Below, one piece after another: positions 27,220 to 35,958 of a stretch of DNA of 64,000 bases (positions within the stretch are counted from its first letter, which is position 1; each line of letters starts with the position of its first letter). The position numbers were made by a program, and so were the translations under genes. The stretch lies in the NCBI GenBank assembly GCA_018971525.1, contig JAGXAR010000005.1, forward strand, positions 39,010 through 103,009, written 5' to 3'. A model generated the notes under the pieces. The model had not been told where the DNA came from, did not search any database, and worked only from the letters and a program-made list of their open reading frames with translations. This DNA comes from Nitrospirota bacterium (GTDB lineage Bacteria; Nitrospirota; Nitrospiria; Nitrospirales; Nitrospiraceae).

Positions 27220-28014
27220 GTGGGGCTCACAACCTTTGTTCGATCATTTCGCCCGAGCGCCCCACAAGTGTTCATCAGTCTGCTGATCGCCGGACTGGGC
27301 TGGCTGAGTGGACAGGCCTTGAGCAGCATCGACCAGGACCTACGGATCATGTATACCGAGTACACCCTCGGGGCCACCGATCTTGCCCACATTTCTGCAG
27401 ATGTCATGCGATACCGGAACACCATCATCCGCGCCCTCGAAGCGGACAGCCCGAAGGATTTCGCGCGGGTCACAGAGTCCTTGCCCGCACAGCGTGCGAG
27501 AATTCAGCATGCCGTGGACCGTTATGCGGCCGCAGGGCTCCGCGTCTCACGGAGCGGTCGAAGTGAGCCGGAAGATATCGAGGCGGTCCGGCGTAGTCTC
27601 GACCAGTACTTTTCCGTGGCAAGCACGACCGTGCAACTCTTGACGCAGGAATGGGCGTCCGTCTCCCCGACAGAACGGGAAGCCATCAGGCGGAAAGCGG
27701 AAGAGCACGCCTCCGACAACGGAGGCCCGAAAATGATTCAGGTCAGTCTGGCGTTGGATCGACTGCTGGACACGGTGGCGGACGTAGCAAAAGATATGCG
27801 CGATGAAGGCACGAAGACGATCCAACGCACGAGCCTGCTGCTCGTCGGTGGAAGCTTTTTCATCGCCTTCTTGAATCTCTTTCTCACCAGGCAGCGTGGA
27901 GAGAGCTCCCGCCAGAGCGCCGGCCCTGACGAGCCTGAAAGCAATCCTCGCCACCACCCGATCCCGCTTCCACTATCCGATGACACTCCACAGCCGGCGC
28001 TGCGTCCGGAGTAG
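27220..28014 (+). CDS. Membrane protein with four-helix-bundle sensor domain, no output domain
   Basis: 264 residues from a GTG at 27220 with GGAGG six nt upstream. One membrane helix near 14-32 and a second near 205-225 flank a ~170-residue all-helical region resembling the periplasmic four-helix bundle of chemoreceptors (DQDLRIMYTEYTLGATDLAHI...VMRYRNTIIRAL). The C-terminal tail (~40 residues, Pro/Ser-rich) has no kinase, HAMP, MCP or cyclase domain. It starts 13 nt after the pseudo-ATPase gene, so it belongs to the same operon and may sense substrate or membrane state for the exporter. Confidence 0.75.
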   Translation: MGLTTFVRSFRPSAPQVFISLLIAGLGWLSGQALSSIDQDLRIMYTEYTLGATDLAHISADVMRYRNTIIRALEADSPKDFARVTESLPAQRARIQHAVDRYAAAGLRVSRSGRSEPEDIEAVRRSLDQYFSVASTTVQLLTQEWASVSPTEREAIRRKAEEHASDNGGPKMIQVSLALDRLLDTVADVAKDMRDEGTKTIQRTSLLLVGGSFFIAFLNLFLTRQRGESSRQSAGPDEPESNPRHHPIPLPLSDDTPQPALRPE

Positions 28015-28031
28015 TTCGCATCTGGGTCGCA

Positions 28032-28763
28032 CTATCCCCGCGTATCATCCTCACTACTCCCTCGTCCGACAGCCTGAAAGAGCTGTGCACGTTCCTCTCC
28101 GTTGAGCGGTTTCCACTTCCCGGGTACCAATCCGTCAAGCGTAATATGCATGATCCGAACACGATGCAACGTGAGCACCCGATACCCCAGGACTTGGCAC
28201 ATGCGCCGAATCTGTCGATTGCGTCCTTCGGTGAGGATGATGCGGAACCGTGCGGGACCAAGCCGATCAATCCGGCAGGGTTTGGTCGGACGCTCGAGAA
28301 TGACGAGCCCTTGAGCCATGCGGTCGATGAACGTCTGATCGAATGGATGATCGACTGACACCTCGTATTCCCGTTCATGCCCATGCTCGGTTCGTAGAAT
28401 CTCGTTCACGATGTCCCCGTCGTTCGTGAGAAGAATGAGGCCGGACGAGTCCTTGTCGAGTCGGCCGATCGGAAAGATCCGCTCCGGATGGCCGATCTCC
28501 GCGATGATGTTACGGGGCACATGCGACTCACTGGTCGTCGTCACACCCACCGGTTTGTAATACTTGATATAGAGCGAGGCCGTCCCCCAGGGAACCATCT
28601 GCCCGTCTCGCGCGATGACGTCGTCAGGACCGACCTGATCTCCCAAGCGAGCGACCCGCTGATTGATGGTCACGCGACCGGATTCGATCAGACGATCGGC
28701 CTCTCGCCGAGAACAAATGCCGTGGTGCGTAAAAAACTTGTTGATGCGAAGCTTGTCGGTCAC
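28032..28763 (-). CDS. rluF: 23S rRNA pseudouridine synthase, RluF-like
   Basis: 243 residues from a GTG at 28763; a longer frame would run into the agmatinase gene. An N-terminal S4 RNA-binding domain (LRINKFFTHHGICSRREA) is followed by the RsuA/RluB/RluF catalytic domain with the nucleophile Asp in GRLDKDSSG, the KYYKPVG strand, and the RNRQIRRM motif. The wording of the catalytic loop (GRLDKDS, LLTNDGDIVNEIL, HEREYEVSVD) is closest to RluF, which acts on 23S U2604, but RluB cannot be excluded. It is last on the polyamine strand, 17 nt after the agmatinase stop. Confidence 0.88.
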   Translation of the reverse strand: MTDKLRINKFFTHHGICSRREADRLIESGRVTINQRVARLGDQVGPDDVIARDGQMVPWGTASLYIKYYKPVGVTTTSESHVPRNIIAEIGHPERIFPIGRLDKDSSGLILLTNDGDIVNEILRTEHGHEREYEVSVDHPFDQTFIDRMAQGLVILERPTKPCRIDRLGPARFRIILTEGRNRQIRRMCQVLGYRVLTLHRVRIMHITLDGLVPGKWKPLNGEERAQLFQAVGRGSSEDDTRG

Positions 28764-28780
28764 AGGATGGGTATGCCGTT

Positions 28781-29719
28781 TCAATGGACGCGACGGCCCG
28801 CATTGATCCGTCCCAACATGCGGTAGATCAATCGGGCGATACAAAACTGGGGAGCGACAAACCCTTCGATCGGGGCAATCTCGCTGATATCCATCCCGAG
28901 GATACCCGGTCCATTGGCCAAGGCCGTCACGAGGTTCACCGTGTCGTACCACCCCAACCCGCCGGGCTCGGGAGTGCCGAGCGCAGGAACCAGCGAGGCA
29001 TCGAGCCCGTCACAATCGAAGGTCAGGTAGACCGGCCCACGACAGGCCTTCACGACATCGGGAACCCAGCGGGAGGCCTTGCCTTCGTAGGGTCCGGACG
29101 GGTCAAGAATCTCGGCGGCAAAGAACGTGGCAATTCGATCGGTGCTCTTAATACGATCAATTTCCTCGGGGGAAATGGAACGAATGCCTACTTGAACCAA
29201 GGGCAACCCGTCGTCGACAACGCGGGCCATCACGCTGGCATGGCTATACGGGTTCCCCTGGTAGGCCTTCCGCAAGTCGCCATGTGCATCGATTTGCACC
29301 ACGCAAAGATCAGGATAGCGTCGGGCATGGGCCCGGATGGCCCCAAGCGCGCCGGTATGTTCCCCGGTCAAGGTGACAACAAACCGCCCGATACCGACGT
29401 GGGGGGAGACGAACGCCTCAATCGCATCCACCGCCTGCTGATCGACTTTGTCGTCAAGATCGAGGGCGCGAATGGTGGCAACCCCACCCCAGTCTCGATA
29501 GGGCTCACACCGGAGTGTTTCGTCGTACAATTCGACTTGTTGAGACGCCTCGATGATGGCTGAAGGACCTCGATCGGAGCCCAGCACATAGCTCGAGGTA
29601 TGTTCGTAGGGTGCGGGAAGGACGTAGACGCCCGCTTGATCAGGATGACACCAGGGCTCCTCGAGCCCGAGGAAGTTCTGGTCGATACCTTCCCATCCGG
29701 CGGGAAGCGTCATGGGCAT
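28781..29719 (-). CDS. speB: Agmatinase / arginase-family ureohydrolase
   Basis: 312 residues from the ATG at 29719 (a second ATG two codons later is equally possible). The fold hydrolyses agmatine to putrescine and urea at a two-Mn centre. Metal-ligand segments are TGEHTGA (usually GGDHS), DAHGDLR, and FDCDGLDASLVP, with the family's GTPEPGG and MDISEIAP. The Glu in place of Asp in the first motif is a small deviation. The arginine decarboxylase gene that would supply agmatine ends 17 nt upstream, which strongly supports agmatinase over arginase. Confidence 0.92.
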   Translation of the reverse strand: MPMTLPAGWEGIDQNFLGLEEPWCHPDQAGVYVLPAPYEHTSSYVLGSDRGPSAIIEASQQVELYDETLRCEPYRDWGGVATIRALDLDDKVDQQAVDAIEAFVSPHVGIGRFVVTLTGEHTGALGAIRAHARRYPDLCVVQIDAHGDLRKAYQGNPYSHASVMARVVDDGLPLVQVGIRSISPEEIDRIKSTDRIATFFAAEILDPSGPYEGKASRWVPDVVKACRGPVYLTFDCDGLDASLVPALGTPEPGGLGWYDTVNLVTALANGPGILGMDISEIAPIEGFVAPQFCIARLIYRMLGRINAGRRVH

Positions 29720-29736
29720 ACACTCACGCGGCAGGG

Positions 29737-30303
29737 CTAACGACGCCGCTTCGGCAGATTTTCTTCCGGAATGAACACGGCCAATGCGACCACCGTCGTC
29801 CACCGATTGGGTTTCCCGACAGCGGACTGGGTGATGTTGAGGGTCCGAACGATCTTGCCGGCCATTTTGAAAACTTGCTCCCGTTCTTTCCACGCGATGT
29901 TCGGATCGAACTCGACACCGAGCGTCGTGGCCAACATCTGCGCCGCCAAGTCTTCCGTGTACTCACCTGTCTCTTCATCGGTTTCGCCATGCGCATGGTG
30001 CTCAGACAGATATCCATAGGTTCGACGATCCGTCGGAATCGCCAACCCAATCGACGCGGAGGCCAGGCGATTCCGTTCATTCGTTTCCGACCGCGCCATC
30101 ACACAGAACGTGATTTCACCTGGATTCAACAACTTCTCGCCGCGCACACGCGGGACAATTTTGCAATTCGGCGGAAGAATCGACGACACCGTGACAAGGT
30201 TACAATAGGCGACGCCGGCACTACGCAAGGCTTGCTCGAAGGAGGCCAACTTTTCTTTGTGGACTCCGACGCCTCGCGTCAGAAACATATGCGTAGGTAC
30301 CAT
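29737..30303 (-). CDS. pdaD: Pyruvoyl-dependent arginine decarboxylase
   Basis: 188 residues, the usual size for the archaeal and bacterial PvlArgDC proenzyme. It self-cleaves at a Ser-Ser bond to form a pyruvoyl group that decarboxylates arginine to agmatine. The cleavage site [11 protein letters not shown] is present near residues 38-48, as are FCVMARSE and the C-terminal [14 protein letters not shown]. It lies immediately before agmatinase, giving a two-step arginine to putrescine route. Confidence 0.94.
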   Translation of the reverse strand: MVPTHMFLTRGVGVHKEKLASFEQALRSAGVAYCNLVTVSSILPPNCKIVPRVRGEKLLNPGEITFCVMARSETNERNRLASASIGLAIPTDRRTYGYLSEHHAHGETDEETGEYTEDLAAQMLATTLGVEFDPNIAWKEREQVFKMAGKIVRTLNITQSAVGKPNRWTTVVALAVFIPEENLPKRRR

Positions 30304-30450
30304 CGTCTCTTCTCCTTACTTCGTCCGACCAACCGGGTGACGGACGCCTCGTTAGCTGAAATGCACGCCCACAGTAAGCCTCATGTAGGCACAGGGTCGC
30401 TGTTGTACCAAGATTGGCGCTTCTTCGCAATATCCTGCGACGTTTTTTCT

Positions 30451-31890
30451 CTAGGTCCCAGCGGGTGGTTTGAGGTTCAACACCAGCATGCGAGGCTCGG
30501 TCATATCCTCGATCGCGGCCCGAACCCCTTCACGTCCGACCCCGGAATCCTTCACGCCTCCATAGGGCATGTGGTCGGCGCGAAACGTCGGAATCTCGTT
30601 TGCCAGCACGGCCCCAACTTCAAGGTGTCGAAAGGCATGAAAAATTTTATTCACATCCTGGGTGAACACTCCGGCTTGGAGCCCATAGTCCGACTGGTTG
30701 AGCGCCGTGATCGCTTCGCCGAAATGGCGGTAGGGAGTCACGGTCACCACTGGTCCAAACACCTCCTGACAAGAGACTTTCATTGTTGGCGTGACGTGCG
30801 AAAGCACTGTGGCCTCCATCACCGAGCCCATGCGTTTGCCCCCCAGAAGCACACGCGCCCCCTGCGACACTGCTTCCCCAATCCACGCCTCGACACGGTG
30901 GGCCGCGGCCGCATCGATCAGTGGTCCGACCACCGTCGAATCGTCGCTCGGGTCGCCGGCTTTCAGGCGCGCGACTTGTAGCAAGAGCTTCGTAGTGAAG
31001 AGGTCCGCGATGGAATGATGGACAAAGATTCGCTGCACGGAAATGCAGGTCTGACCGGCATAGCCGAACCCGCCGACTGCGCAGCGCTGTGCGGCAAACT
31101 CGAGATCAGCATCGGATTCCACAATCACGCCCGCATTCCCGCCAAGTTCTAACACCACCTTCTTCTTCCCGCACTTGGCCTTCAACATCCATCCCACGGC
31201 AGCACTGCCCGTAAAGCTCAGGAGCTTGAAGCGAGGATCGACGACAAGCTGTTCTGCCACCCGGTTGTCGCAGGGCAGGATGTTGAGTGCGCCAGGAGGA
31301 AGTCCGGCCTCCAGAACCACTTCGCCCAAGAGTAATGCGGTCAGGGGTGTCTGTGGCGCCGGCTTGATGAGAATGGAATTGCCGGCGGCCAGAGCCGGAG
31401 CGACCTTGTGGGCGACAAGATTCAGGGGGAAGTTAAAGGGAGTGATCCCGAGCACCGAACCGATCGGGACCCGACGGAGAATGCCGAGATGGGAATCCGT
31501 CCCCGGCGTCCAGTCGAGGGGGATCACCTCGCCAGGAATGCGTTTCGCCTCCTCCGCCGCAATGGTGAATGTCTGAACGGCGCGACTGACTTCCCGCTTC
31601 GCGTCAGTGATCGGTTTGCCGGCTTCAGCCGACATCAGACGGGCAAACTCCTCACGCCTGTCATAGAGCTCGCCTGCGATCTTTTGTAGCACATGATAGC
31701 GTGCGTGGGACGGCAGGGCTCCCATCACGGCAGCGGCATCAACCGTCGATTGGATCGCAACCTCGACGTCGGCGGAACTTGCGTTTGACACCTCGGCAAG
31801 TAGCTGCCCCGTAAACGGATTGTTCACAGGGACAACAGTCTCCCCGTGCCGCCACAAGCCTCCAATTAAAAATGGACGTGGTCCCTGCAC
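30451..31890 (-). CDS. NAD(P)-dependent aldehyde dehydrogenase
   Basis: 479 residues, full length. Seen: the cofactor segment ITPFNFPLNLVAHKVAPALAAG, FTGSAAVG, the general-base Glu in VLELGGNAG, and the nucleophile Cys in GYAGQTCISVQR. The last loop around Cys and Arg resembles lactaldehyde, glyceraldehyde-3-phosphate (non-phosphorylating) and sulfolactaldehyde dehydrogenases. In this locus an aminoaldehyde from polyamine breakdown is an attractive but unproven substrate. It follows the zinc-ribbon gene after 30 nt and is 147 nt upstream of the arginine decarboxylase on the same strand. Confidence 0.9.
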   Translation of the reverse strand: MQGPRPFLIGGLWRHGETVVPVNNPFTGQLLAEVSNASSADVEVAIQSTVDAAAVMGALPSHARYHVLQKIAGELYDRREEFARLMSAEAGKPITDAKREVSRAVQTFTIAAEEAKRIPGEVIPLDWTPGTDSHLGILRRVPIGSVLGITPFNFPLNLVAHKVAPALAAGNSILIKPAPQTPLTALLLGEVVLEAGLPPGALNILPCDNRVAEQLVVDPRFKLLSFTGSAAVGWMLKAKCGKKKVVLELGGNAGVIVESDADLEFAAQRCAVGGFGYAGQTCISVQRIFVHHSIADLFTTKLLLQVARLKAGDPSDDSTVVGPLIDAAAAHRVEAWIGEAVSQGARVLLGGKRMGSVMEATVLSHVTPTMKVSCQEVFGPVVTVTPYRHFGEAITALNQSDYGLQAGVFTQDVNKIFHAFRHLEVGAVLANEIPTFRADHMPYGGVKDSGVGREGVRAAIEDMTEPRMLVLNLKPPAGT

Positions 31891-31917
31891 GGGAAACGCT
31901 CCGAGGGTGGTGAAGAC

Positions 31918-32187
31918 TTAGTCGACGGACTTAACCGCTACTATAGGGGCTGGCTCAAGAGTGGCAGCCTGTTGGGCGATACCGGCTTTGGCAATCAGAT
32001 CCTCTGTGCCCCAATCACGAATCGCCTCAAGCGTGAAGGCCTCATAGGTCGAGACGCCATGGCACGTCGGACAATCCGGCATCGGCACCTTGAGGTAGAA
32101 GGCTTCTGACAAGCACGACATACAGACCCAGTAGGCAGGTTCCCCCGCGCGCTGCGGAACAGACCAAAACGATTGTGTTGCAGACAT
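31918..32187 (-). CDS. Small zinc-ribbon protein
   Basis: 89 residues from the ATG at 32187 with AAGGA upstream; the longer frame would overlap the DsbA-like gene. Two CxxC knuckles (CMSC and CPTC, 15 residues between) form a probable zinc ribbon in the middle, followed by a short helical tail. I do not recognise a named family. It starts 10 nt after the DsbA-like gene, so it is part of the same transcript. Confidence 0.75.
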   Translation of the reverse strand: MSATQSFWSVPQRAGEPAYWVCMSCLSEAFYLKVPMPDCPTCHGVSTYEAFTLEAIRDWGTEDLIAKAGIAQQAATLEPAPIVAVKSVD

Positions 32188-32197
32188 AGGGTAATCC

Positions 32198-32905
32198 TTA
32201 GTGAATGATGGACTGACTGTTCTGTGCCACCGCCGTCGACCCGTAAGACTCTGGGGGATCTCCCTGGGAGCGCGGGGCAGTGGCCAACATGCGATCAATC
32301 TCCTCGGCAAACTCCTCGAACGGGAATGCGCCGGGAATCGCTACTGCCGGCTCTTTCTCGGTCGGTCCACCGACCGTCCGTATCAGAATAAAGCCGGGGG
32401 TGCCATGAAATCCCCACCGGTTCGCCTCTTGGCGATCCTGGAAAATCGATTCGAGATATTGACGCTCGCCGAAACACTTGGCAAACGCCGTCTGGTCCAA
32501 ACCAATCACCTTCGCATAGCCTTTGAAAGCTCCAGAGTCTAAGCGGCCTCCTTCGCTGAACAGCCGATCGTGCATCGGCCAATATCGACCCTGGGCGCCG
32601 GCACAGCGCGCCGCCACTGCGGCCTCGACGCCGACCCCCTGATCCGCTCGAGGATAGTCGCGATAGACAAATCGAACTTTGCCGGTATCGACATATTTGG
32701 CCTGCAAGCGAGGCCAGGTCTCCTTGAAGAACTTCACACAGTACCCACACGTGAAGTCGGAATACTCGATCATGGTGATCGGCGCATCGGCGAGTCCTCT
32801 GATTCGTCCGTCATCCGTGACCGACCCAGCACCAGCCTCAGTCAGATGAACGAGAAATATCAGCAACACTGCGGCAACTGTGCGGAACCAGCGCGCGCTC
32901 ATCAT
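32198..32905 (-). CDS. Exported DsbA-like thioredoxin-fold protein
   Basis: 235 residues with an N-terminal signal or anchor helix (RWFRTVAAVLLIFLVHL). The redox site is CGYC in DFTCGYCVKFF, the inserted helical domain follows, and the cis-Pro loop is GTPGFILI, all as in DsbA/DsbG-type periplasmic thiol oxidoreductases. The C-terminal ~25 residues are Gln/Ser-rich and probably disordered. Its start overlaps the stop of the DHS-like gene by 4 nt (ATGA). Why a periplasmic thiol enzyme is coupled to a cytosolic polyamine enzyme is unclear. Confidence 0.88.
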   Translation of the reverse strand: MMSARWFRTVAAVLLIFLVHLTEAGAGSVTDDGRIRGLADAPITMIEYSDFTCGYCVKFFKETWPRLQAKYVDTGKVRFVYRDYPRADQGVGVEAAVAARCAGAQGRYWPMHDRLFSEGGRLDSGAFKGYAKVIGLDQTAFAKCFGERQYLESIFQDRQEANRWGFHGTPGFILIRTVGGPTEKEPAVAIPGAFPFEEFAEEIDRMLATAPRSQGDPPESYGSTAVAQNSQSIIH

Positions 32906-34008
32906 GTGCGGAGACCACGCTTTGCTTTTACGCGCTCCAGCAACCCGACCATGAGGAGGGGCCAGACAACCGTGGCATCGCTCAACACTTCGGCAAAGCG
33001 CCCGCCTTCTTCCGGCGGTATAAACTTTCCCCACGAAATGCCTTCTTGATAGGTACAGCCGCTCAACCCGCCCCAATAATCCGGTTCCGGACAGATGCGC
33101 ACACCGTACTGGAATCGAGGCGGCTGTACGTTGAGGCCAAGCCGCGAATTGCTGATCTCAATGTAGGGACCGACCTGTTGCGCCCAATTGCGCGGCACAC
33201 CCCCGCCAATCGTAAAGATCCCAAGCCGTTTGGCCGAGATGACATGGCTCGCATAACTGTTGAGATCGAGGTAGGGATTGAACGAAGGACAGGAGCGATG
33301 AATCGCCCGCAGCACCTCAAGATCACTGCCCCCTTTTACCCGCGCACGAGCCTGATCGAGCTCTCGACCCATGGCCCAGGTTCCAACATCCAGCCCCATC
33401 TCGGAATCGGTAAAAGCAGGGATGAAGACCGGGACTTTTTTGACATAGGCACTTTTGAGAATACCCGCCCCATCATATTCTTCCGCGAGCGTCTTACCCA
33501 GTTCACGGGTGAGGATCTCCGAGCAAAGAGACTGGTCGTGATCCATCCGCTTCATTGTCCGGGAAACGACATGCTCAACATAGTTGAGGTTAGACTCCAT
33601 CTCCAGCGTGTCGTAGACCCGATTGTAGCCCTTCTTGAACAACTCTTCATCGGACATCGACGGATGGTGCCGATAGTGTGTCTTGCCGACCGACTCACTC
33701 AGCCCGTGGGCGATCAATGCACCGGTCGAGACGACACATTGCACCATCCCATGATCGATCATCGAGCTGATGATCTTACCCATCTTGGCAATAGTCATCG
33801 CCCCTGACAGGGTCAACACGACGAAGCAGTCAGGATCCTCGATCATCGCCCAGAGCACTTCGTAGGCTTCGCCCAAGCGACGACCCCCAAAGGCTGTTTT
33901 TCGCATGGCGGTCAGCAGGCCGTCGAAGGACCCGATCTGTTCCGGGTCGAGAGGCTCGAGCGCTTCGAGTCCATCCTGTGCCCCATCGCGGAATTCACGT
34001 GCACCCAT
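32902..34008 (-). CDS. Deoxyhypusine synthase-like protein
   Basis: 368 residues from the ATG at 34008. NAD-binding and active-site regions of the deoxyhypusine synthase fold are present (LTLSGAMTIAKMGKI, ALIAHGL, FIPAFTDSEMG, FTIGGGVP, EGISWGKF). In true deoxyhypusine synthase the catalytic Lys follows GGGV and one residue; here that position is Arg (GGGVPRNW). Bacteria have no eIF5A, so the substrate is different, and homospermidine-type synthesis is one idea. It begins a same-strand run that later includes the putrescine-making enzymes. The function remains open. Confidence 0.8.
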   Translation of the reverse strand: MGAREFRDGAQDGLEALEPLDPEQIGSFDGLLTAMRKTAFGGRRLGEAYEVLWAMIEDPDCFVVLTLSGAMTIAKMGKIISSMIDHGMVQCVVSTGALIAHGLSESVGKTHYRHHPSMSDEELFKKGYNRVYDTLEMESNLNYVEHVVSRTMKRMDHDQSLCSEILTRELGKTLAEEYDGAGILKSAYVKKVPVFIPAFTDSEMGLDVGTWAMGRELDQARARVKGGSDLEVLRAIHRSCPSFNPYLDLNSYASHVISAKRLGIFTIGGGVPRNWAQQVGPYIEISNSRLGLNVQPPRFQYGVRICPEPDYWGGLSGCTYQEGISWGKFIPPEEGGRFAEVLSDATVVWPLLMVGLLERVKAKRGLRT

Positions 34009-34054
34009 AGGAGAGTCTGCCTGCAATGGAAGTGAACAGAGTAAAGGCGCATTC

Positions 34055-34084
34055 TTTATACACAACCAACGATAGAGGCGTCAA
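34055..34084 (-). promoter_or_regulatory. Sigma-70-type promoter of the DHS-like operon
   Basis: On the minus strand TTGACG (34084-34079) and TATAAA (34060-34055) are 18 nt apart. Predicted start is near 34048, 40 nt before the ATG at 34008. Confidence 0.6.
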
Positions 34085-34431
34085 CGAAGTTGCACCCGAA
34101 GAAACTTCTCGCCGCATCCGACTGCGCGAGCACGAATGACCTGCTCATCGAGCCACCACAATTGACGAGAAGAGGATGGTGGAACGCGATCAACACGATC
34201 CTGAACGATCGAGACGTGAATTCGACGACCTCCATGACGTTCGCGCTCAGAAGCGCGGCCGGCCTCGCAGAAGGGGGCCGTAGGAAGATCTCCCGAGATG
34301 GGTTATCGCCCAACCATGCCCAATGCAATGGCTCTGAGCCGCGCAAGCGGATTATGAAGGGAGCCCGTACTGAAGGGTTTGATCCACGCGCAATCACGGA
34401 CTAGGCGCGCGCGGCACGAGCGAACTTGAGG
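34085..34431. other. Gap without a recognisable gene
   Basis: About 350 bp between the DHS-like promoter and tRNA-Glu. Both strands can be read for ~100 codons, but the frames start with poor codons, have no ribosome site and look like no family I know. Possible remnant or spacer. Confidence 0.4.
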
Positions 34432-34509
34432 TGGTGGTCCCAACGGGATTTGAACCCGTGTTTAAGCCTTGAGAGGGCTCCGTCCTAGGCCAGGCTAGAC
34501 GATGGGACC
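34432..34509 (-). tRNA. tRNA-Glu (anticodon CTC)
   Basis: The acceptor stem GGTCCCA (34509-34503) pairs with TGGGACC (34442-34436), with discriminator A and an encoded CCA at 34434-34432. The anticodon loop CTCTCAA gives CTC between a GAGCC/GGCTT stem, and the T-loop GTTCAAATC is standard. Confidence 0.95.
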
Positions 34510-34623
34510 AGACATCAATGACGTGGGATCGAATCGGCACAGTAGCACAGCGGCTTTTCACTTTTCAATTCCTGATGATCCTGCGAAATATTCGTGCCTC
34601 TACACCGTCAATTTGCGTACGAC

Positions 34624-34652
34624 TTGACAGAGACGTTGGCATAGCCTAACTT
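34624..34652 (+). promoter_or_regulatory. Sigma-70-type promoter
   Basis: TTGACA (34624-34629) and TAACTT (34647-34652) are 17 nt apart, predicting a start near 34659 and an ~80 nt leader before the gene at 34739. Confidence 0.5.
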
Positions 34653-34738
34653 GCGGAAAATCCGAGCAGCGGGCTTCTGAAAGAGGGTGTTCTTCGACCC
34701 TCGATCTCCTCTTCCTATCGAACGACTCATGGTGGAAC

Positions 34739-35275
34739 ATGAACAAACCGCTCCAAGCCAAAACCATCGGCATCACAGACTCTCCGGAATTGATCGACCT
34801 CGAGAAGCCCGAACAAGGCCTTGAGCTGCATGTCGGCTCGAATGTATTTCGAAATACGAACGGCGTCGTCAAGCTTCAAGGCAAGGAGCAGTTGGTATTG
34901 GAAACGCAACCCCATCCGTTGGCGTTGCTCCTAACGATGGACCTATACGATGAACAGGGAACACGTGTCGGCCATATCCGACGGAACACGCTCTCGGCGC
35001 ATAGCGCAGGCCGCTTCACCATCAACGTGAGGGCCAGCGACGACTCAACGTCGGACGACCAGCCTTCGGTCACCGTCTCAGACCGAACGACCGGACAGAC
35101 GGTGCTCGAAGCATGCCTCGCGCAGGGGAGGAAAGTCCGCATGACCATAGGGCACTTCTATACCCATAAAGGCGAATTGGTCACCATCAGCCCGCACTAT
35201 TGCCGCATCGGAAGCGGCCTCACATTATTTGGCGATGTGACAGAAAGCCGCGGCGGTGCGGCGGCAATCGGATAA
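34739..35275 (+). CDS. Hypothetical protein
   Basis: 178 residues, soluble, with no signal peptide or membrane helix. The sequence alternates polar and hydrophobic residues in short strands (LELHVGSNVFRN, LALLLTMDLYDEQG, RFTINVRAS, VRMTIGHFYTHKGELVTISPHYCRIG), suggesting a beta-rich fold such as a lipocalin- or tubby-like sheet. I do not recognise the family. It has its own promoter and no obvious partner. Confidence 0.7.
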   Translation: MNKPLQAKTIGITDSPELIDLEKPEQGLELHVGSNVFRNTNGVVKLQGKEQLVLETQPHPLALLLTMDLYDEQGTRVGHIRRNTLSAHSAGRFTINVRASDDSTSDDQPSVTVSDRTTGQTVLEACLAQGRKVRMTIGHFYTHKGELVTISPHYCRIGSGLTLFGDVTESRGGAAAIG

Positions 35276-35382
35276 TCGGCTCCCGATAGACTTCAGTCTC
35301 AATTCCCCTGCTCCCTCCCCCTACAAGCAAGAAAACGAGAACCAGCAGCCGCTCTGGCTCCTTGTTGAAAAACACATCCCTT

Positions 35383-35410
35383 TTGACAAGGCGTCGGACT
35401 CCCGTACAAT
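35383..35410 (+). promoter_or_regulatory. Promoter predicting a leaderless transcript
   Basis: TTGACA (35383-35388) and TACAAT (35405-35410) are 16 nt apart. The expected start is at about 35417, which is the A of the ATG of the next gene. Confidence 0.55.
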
Positions 35411-35416
35411 GGAACT

Positions 35417-35830
35417 ATGTCAGACGTCGTGAAGCCGAGCCTGCAAGCCTTCTTGGTTTGCGACCAGGTCATCGAGGACAGCGTCACCAAGAAGAAAAGC
35501 CTCATCGGCCTCTTCACCCACCTGCAGGCCGTGAGCTTTCCCTTCCAGCACTCACAAATGGGGCTGTATTTTTGCCTAACCGATGCCGAAGGAACTTATC
35601 ACTTTGACATCGATTTGATCTGCCTCAACAACGAACAGCTTATCTGCCGGGCCACCCTTCCGAATATTGCCATCGGCGATCGCCTTCAAATTTCAGATTT
35701 CGGGATCAATATCCCCTCACTGGTCTTCCCCGCTCCTGGACGCTACGAGTTTCGCCTTCGCATGGAAGGGCATCTCATCGCGCAGAAAGACTTCAGCGTG
35801 ATGCAGCTGCCGACTCACCAAACCACGTAG
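35417..35830 (+). CDS. Conserved protein of unknown function (DUF6941-like)
   Basis: 137 residues with no signal peptide. The opening (PSLQAFLVCDQVIED...KKSLIGLFTHL) and the closing PGRYEFRLRMEGHLIAQKDFSV recall a small bacterial family of unknown function, DUF6941 as far as I remember. It is predicted to be a compact beta-sandwich. The promoter's -10 box ends six nt before the ATG, so the message may have no leader. Confidence 0.7.
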   Translation: MSDVVKPSLQAFLVCDQVIEDSVTKKKSLIGLFTHLQAVSFPFQHSQMGLYFCLTDAEGTYHFDIDLICLNNEQLICRATLPNIAIGDRLQISDFGINIPSLVFPAPGRYEFRLRMEGHLIAQKDFSVMQLPTHQTT

Positions 35831-35958
35831 TGCTCGGTTCGCTCCGAAGTCCCTCCTCTCCAGATAAGCTCTTCTCCCCTATGCCACTCTTGTGATAGAA
35901 CAACCTACGGCGAACCGGCTCGTACATTTCTCGCCCACAGAGGAGTCATCGCTCTATC

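Noticed and set aside
34090..34404. Opposed ~100-codon frames between the DHS-like gene and tRNA-Glu
   Set aside because: Poor start codons, no ribosome sites and no family resemblance on either strand.
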